Source: Treponema sp.
GTDB lineage: Bacteria; Spirochaetota; Spirochaetia; Treponematales; Treponemataceae
Assembly: GCA_017390125.1 (NCBI GenBank)
Contig: JAFPCT010000077.1
Location: forward strand, 1 to 9,592
Length of the DNA: 9,592 bases
Reading direction: 5' to 3'
A model generated the notes under the pieces. It did no database searches and was not told the DNA's origin. It saw only the letters and a program-made list of their open reading frames with translations. A program made the position numbers and the translations under genes. Below are positions 5,818 to 9,592 of this stretch, piece by piece (within the stretch, counting starts at the first letter, position 1; each line of letters begins with the position of its first letter).

Positions 5818-7874
5818 AATGTTTCCTCAGGTTCCTTCTTTTTGTCTCAGCCCTTGTTTTTTCTTCTCTTCCTCTTTTTTCCCAGACTGCAGGCTTGTAT
5901 TCCGGGGAAGGCATGAGGTCTTCGGAAGAAGGTTTTGCCGCCCAGGAATTCCGCCGCGGCGTGCAGGCTTTCTACCGCGGAAGCTATAACGAAGCCGTAA
6001 TGCAGTTTGAAAAAGCCCTGAATTACCTGCCGGAAGATTCCCTCATAATGGACTGGCTTGGAAAGTCCTATTATCATTCTGGAATGGAATCCACAGCCCT
6101 CAGCAGCTGGCTGCGCATATCGGAAGGCGGTTACGGCGGACTTCTCCTTCAGAACAAGATTGAGATCGTAAGGGAGAGGAGGGTTTCCTCTGATTTTTCC
6201 CGGGAGACTCGCTATACGGAGGCCGGAAGCTATCCGGGAACATACAACGGAAACCAGATTTTCAGCGGGCCTGTTTCTGTCCTTGCGAACAACAAGGGAA
6301 CTGCTTGGGTCCTTGCCTACGGCTCTAATGAACTTGTTGAGATAAACGTAAACGGTACCGTGGTTTCAAGAATTACGGGACCTTTGAACGGACTTGACCG
6401 TCCGATGGATATAATCCGTCTGTATGACGGAAAGCTCCTTATAAGTGAAAGTGCGGGTGACAGGCTTGCCCTCTTTACAAGAAAGGGAAAGTTCATCAAG
6501 TACATAGGTCAGAAGGGCCGCGGACTTGGAGAGATGCTGGGTCCTCAGTATCTTGCAGAAGATTCAAGGAACAACATCTACGTTTCTGATTACGGCAACA
6601 GCCGCATAGACGTTTTTGACAAGGAAGGAAATCCTCTGTTTTTCTTTGGAGGAAGGCAGAAGGATTTCGAGGGTCTCCGCGGGCCGACTGGAATTGCGTT
6701 CCTGAATGACAGTATTTTTGTATGTGACGATGTAAAGGACTGCATATATGAATTTGACCGTGCGGGAAATTTCCGGCGGATTCTCTGCTCAGAGCGTACT
6801 TTCAACCGGCCTGAATCCATGAAGGTATGGAATGATTTCCTTGTGGTTTGTGACACGAATAAGGTTATTTCTGTTGACCCTGTGTCCGGTTCGACATTTG
6901 AATGTGTGCGCACGGGAAACGAACCTTCAAGACTTACCAGCGCCGTTCCTGACGTAAACGGAAACATTCTTGTTACGGACGTGAAGACCAATGAAGTTTA
7001 CGTCATGTCCAAGATGCAGGAGCTTGTAGGGGGGCTCTTCGTTCAGATTGAGCGTGTTGATGCCTCAAAATTTCCTTCTGTCAATCTTGATATACGGGTT
7101 GAGAACCGCCACAGAAATCCTGTTGTAGGACTGAAGGAGAATAATTTCTACGTTACGGAGCAGAAGAGACCGGTTTCGAAACTCAAGCTTACCGGCGTTT
7201 CTTCTGCAAATACAGTGTGCGACGTTACCCTTGTGATCGACCGCTCTGCTTATGCGAAGGGCTGCGACGAGGAGATAAATTCTGTTGTACGAGAGCTTAT
7301 TGACTCAATGCAGGACAATGTCTCAACCCTCAGAGTTATCTCTGCGGGAAAAGTTCCTGCTGTTGAATACAAAGGAACTCCTGCCGGTCTAAAAATGTTC
7401 AACGTAAACGGCCTGAAGACTCCTTTTTCAGATGAGGTTCCCCTTGACCTTGTGCTGCGGCTTGCGGCAAATGAACTTATAAACGGCGAGAAGAAAAGGG
7501 CCGTGATACTGGTTTCTGCCGGAAAGACGACCCTTACCGCATTTGAAAAATACAGCCTTGCGGAAACCAGTGCCTATCTGAACAACAATCATATTTACGT
7601 TTCTTCCGTTCTTGTTAATGACCGGGCTCCGGATGAGGAGCTTGATTTTGTGGTTCACAATACTCCGGGAAAAGAATATTACATGTTCCGGTCAGAAGGT
7701 CTTTCCTCTGTGATTGAAGACCTTTTGGATGAGCCTACGGGGCTTTATACCTTCAGCTATGTTTCGGCGCTTCCTACGAATTTCGGGGAAAAGTACCTTC
7801 CTGTGGAGGTTGAGGCATATCTCCTTAACCGAAGCGGCCGGGACGAGACCGGATATTTTGCTCCGTTGCAGTGA
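5814..7874 (+). CDS. Exported TPR-NHL-propeller-VWA-like protein
   Basis: The 686-residue protein starts with a signal peptide (Lys2 and Arg6, then a hydrophobic run to about residue 22, with likely cleavage near LFSQ-TAG). No lipobox cysteine is seen, so a periplasmic or surface location is inferred. About 43-103 is a TPR-like region (AFYRGSYNEAVMQFEKAL). About 150-400 is a run of NHL-type beta-propeller blades, for example NNIYVSDYGNSRIDVFDKEG and ESAGDRLALFTRKGKFIKYI. From about 420 comes a segment like the bacterial VWFA-related family (VENRHRNPVVGLKENNFYV). A VWA-like fold follows, whose metal site is degenerate: Asp476 and Ser478 in VIDRSAYAKG instead of DxSxS. AAGGAG seven bases before the ATG is a good ribosome-binding site, and the ATGA overlap links it to the upstream TPR gene. 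The architecture points to a scaffold or adhesion role rather than an enzyme; the family is not one I can name. Confidence 0.82.
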   Translation: MKCFLRFLLFVSALVFSSLPLFSQTAGLYSGEGMRSSEEGFAAQEFRRGVQAFYRGSYNEAVMQFEKALNYLPEDSLIMDWLGKSYYHSGMESTALSSWLRISEGGYGGLLLQNKIEIVRERRVSSDFSRETRYTEAGSYPGTYNGNQIFSGPVSVLANNKGTAWVLAYGSNELVEINVNGTVVSRITGPLNGLDRPMDIIRLYDGKLLISESAGDRLALFTRKGKFIKYIGQKGRGLGEMLGPQYLAEDSRNNIYVSDYGNSRIDVFDKEGNPLFFFGGRQKDFEGLRGPTGIAFLNDSIFVCDDVKDCIYEFDRAGNFRRILCSERTFNRPESMKVWNDFLVVCDTNKVISVDPVSGSTFECVRTGNEPSRLTSAVPDVNGNILVTDVKTNEVYVMSKMQELVGGLFVQIERVDASKFPSVNLDIRVENRHRNPVVGLKENNFYVTEQKRPVSKLKLTGVSSANTVCDVTLVIDRSAYAKGCDEEINSVVRELIDSMQDNVSTLRVISAGKVPAVEYKGTPAGLKMFNVNGLKTPFSDEVPLDLVLRLAANELINGEKKRAVILVSAGKTTLTAFEKYSLAETSAYLNNNHIYVSSVLVNDRAPDEELDFVVHNTPGKEYYMFRSEGLSSVIEDLLDEPTGLYTFSYVSALPTNFGEKYLPVEVEAYLLNRSGRDETGYFAPLQ

Positions 7875-7890
7875 TGTCTTCTGACCTGTT

Positions 7891-9592
7891 TTAGAATGAG
7901 ATTTTACCGCCTGCCGTTCCTGTCAGGTTCAGGGTGAGAACTTGAGTTGAGTCCTTGTAGCTTGCAGAAAGGGCGGTTCCTAAGTTTATCGTTATCAATC
8001 CTGAAAATTCCATGCTCAGCTTGTGGCTCAGCTCATATTTCTGTGTGGTGATTTCGTCGCTGCGGGAAATTTTTGCATCCAGCGCATTGGTTCTGGTGAG
8101 CACGGCCGCAGACCAGTCATATTTTGGGCAGATGAGACGGCAGATACTGATTATCGGTGAGGAGCCTGTCCTGCGCTTGTAGTTCATGCTGGTTTCTGCA
8201 GACCAGCTTTCGTCTGTCTGCATCTTTACTTCCATTCCTGCTCGGAGAACGTCGTTTTCATTCATGAAGAAGCCGGAAGAAAGGTATGCTGAAAGGCTGA
8301 GCAGTCTGTCTGCGGGGCTTTCAACCGGAATCTTTGCATTTCCTGTAAGGGAAAGAATGTATTCGTCAGTTTTATAGAAGCTGAAAAGCCTGTACCGGCT
8401 CATGGAGCCGAAAAGGTTCATAGGAGTATTCAGCAATGTGGCGCTGTAGACATATGTGTCGCTGGTGTCGCCGGAAGTTACGATGCTGCGGGTCGCTGAG
8501 AATGTGAAATTTGACGGAATGTACAGGTCCCGTATGTCGGCAAAAACCGGGCGCTTCCATGAAAAGTAGTATTTTCCAGAATAATTCAGGCTTTCCGTAG
8601 AGGGGTCGGATTCGCTTATGCCGCTCATTGTGTCCTTTTCCCGGGATGAAAACAGGTCTCCTGCTGCAAATGCTCTGAAGAAAAAGTCATGGGATGAAAA
8701 ATTGTCCCTGAGCATTGAATAATCGGTTCCGTATGTTCCTCCTGCTTCCTGCATCAGCAGAGTTCCGCCGCCTTCACGGGTGTAGCGGAACGTAAAATTC
8801 TGGTTCTTTATGCAGAATGGAATTTCTGCCTCAAGCGTAAAGATGTCTGTATATTTTACGCTGCTTGTTACGGAGTATTTTTCCTGGGCTTTGAATGAAA
8901 GCTGAGGAGCAAGGTTCAGAAATAAAAGGTTCATGCCGATCAGGGCGGAGAAGTCGACGATACGTTTTTCTGCGTCCTGGGAACCTGTTGAGAAAGATTC
9001 TTTTGTGGTATCCGCATATCCGGAAAGATATGTTTCGTCCTCAATGTCGGTTACGTCGGAGGAAGAGGGGCTTCTTGACTGTTCCGTGTGCATTCCGCCC
9101 TTTAGCGTAAGGTTGTGGAACTGTTCGAAAATCAACTCAAAGCCCTCTTCGGCCCTGGAAGTGAGTGCCCAACGGTTTTTTCTGCTTTTTGCATTTCCGT
9201 ACAGGGCCAGCGGAACCTTAAATTCTGAAAAATTGAGTTTTATCTCGGAGTTTTTTTCAAGTGATGTGTCTGCATGATTGAAGATGTACTGGTCTGAAAA
9301 ACTCATGACCTTCAGAACTGGCTTTGCAGATGATATTTTCTGTGAAAGGGAACTTAAAAGGTTGTATTCCGCTGATGAGAGCGCAAGGTCAGCCTCAAGT
9401 TTTATTCCGGTGATGGTTACTGATGCGCTGGTACTGTTCTGCTGGATGTATTTTTTTTCATCGGATTCATCAGCCTTTATGGAAACCGATGCTGTATGGC
9501 GGCTTTTGAAACTTGCGTCTTCTATGATGGCTGTGTTTCCTTTTTTCAGAATTTCGCCTTTTTTCTCTAGTTTCAGTTCCGCAGTATCCTGC
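7891..9592 (-). CDS. Large probable outer-membrane beta-barrel protein, C-terminal part (partial)
   Basis: The frame is open from the right edge to a TAA at 7893-7891, giving 566 visible residues. The Met at 9306 is internal, since the same frame and the same Ser/Thr/Lys-rich character continue upstream of it without a stop. The sequence is full of short alternating polar/hydrophobic strands rich in aromatic residues, such as NFTFRYTREG, KYYFSWKRP and YIPSNFTFSATRS, with turn-forming Gly, Asn and Asp between them. The protein ends LTLNLTGTAGGKISF; a terminal Phe on a beta strand is the usual signal for the BAM outer-membrane insertion machinery. There are few cysteines and no membrane helices. 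It could be an LptD-like or other large treponemal surface barrel, but no family motif is recognised. It converges on the NHL-VWA gene with 16 bp between stop codons. Confidence 0.6.
   Translation of the reverse strand, partial: QDTAELKLEKKGEILKKGNTAIIEDASFKSRHTASVSIKADESDEKKYIQQNSTSASVTITGIKLEADLALSSAEYNLLSSLSQKISSAKPVLKVMSFSDQYIFNHADTSLEKNSEIKLNFSEFKVPLALYGNAKSRKNRWALTSRAEEGFELIFEQFHNLTLKGGMHTEQSRSPSSSDVTDIEDETYLSGYADTTKESFSTGSQDAEKRIVDFSALIGMNLLFLNLAPQLSFKAQEKYSVTSSVKYTDIFTLEAEIPFCIKNQNFTFRYTREGGGTLLMQEAGGTYGTDYSMLRDNFSSHDFFFRAFAAGDLFSSREKDTMSGISESDPSTESLNYSGKYYFSWKRPVFADIRDLYIPSNFTFSATRSIVTSGDTSDTYVYSATLLNTPMNLFGSMSRYRLFSFYKTDEYILSLTGNAKIPVESPADRLLSLSAYLSSGFFMNENDVLRAGMEVKMQTDESWSAETSMNYKRRTGSSPIISICRLICPKYDWSAAVLTRTNALDAKISRSDEITTQKYELSHKLSMEFSGLITINLGTALSASYKDSTQVLTLNLTGTAGGKISF

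Noticed and set aside
9304..9306. ATG at 9306 as the start of the beta-barrel gene
   Set aside because: The frame stays open upstream to the window edge with the same composition, there is no ribosome-binding site, and no signal peptide follows this Met.

Overview
The window looks like a chromosomal segment of an anaerobic spirochaete, most likely a host-associated Treponema. I infer this from an oxygen-independent class III ribonucleotide reductase, a long apolipoprotein N-acyltransferase, a probable outer-membrane beta-barrel, a TPR/NHL surface-type protein, and moderate GC with short intergenic gaps. No sequence names the organism, so genus level is inference. There are no mobile elements, tRNA or rRNA genes, CRISPR arrays or other signs of recent transfer. 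Codon use looks similar across all genes.

Layout. (1) Positions 1-3733, minus strand: a tightly packed operon read lnt -> nrdR -> nrdD. lnt and nrdR overlap by 4 bp (ATGA), and nrdR and nrdD overlap by 8 bp. nrdD runs off the left edge, so its glycyl-radical C-terminus is not visible. A good sigma70-type promoter lies so close to the lnt ATG that the transcript should be almost leaderless. (2) Positions 3734-3849: a divergent intergenic region. (3) Positions 3850-5031, plus strand: a stand-alone galactokinase-family GHMP kinase whose sugar- and phosphate-binding motifs have drifted far from the consensus. (4) Positions 5076-7874, plus strand: a two-gene operon behind a strong promoter (TTGAGA-N18-TATAAT). 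It encodes a cytoplasmic TPR protein, then, through a 4-bp ATGA overlap, an exported protein with TPR, NHL-propeller and VWA-like parts. (5) Positions 7891-9592, minus strand: the C-terminal 566 residues of a large probable outer-membrane beta-barrel protein. It converges on the previous gene with only 16 bp between stop codons and enters the window already open.

How they fit together. nrdR encodes the ATP/dATP-sensing repressor of ribonucleotide reductase genes, and nrdD is its usual target class, so that pairing is functional. lnt (lipoprotein maturation in the inner membrane) is probably joined only by transcription. The TPR and TPR-NHL-VWA pair suggests a scaffold or protein-interaction module spanning cytoplasm and periplasm/envelope, with no enzymatic role visible. 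I see no clear undescribed multi-gene system. The most unusual items are the degenerate galactokinase and the TPR-NHL-VWA protein with its cytoplasmic TPR partner.
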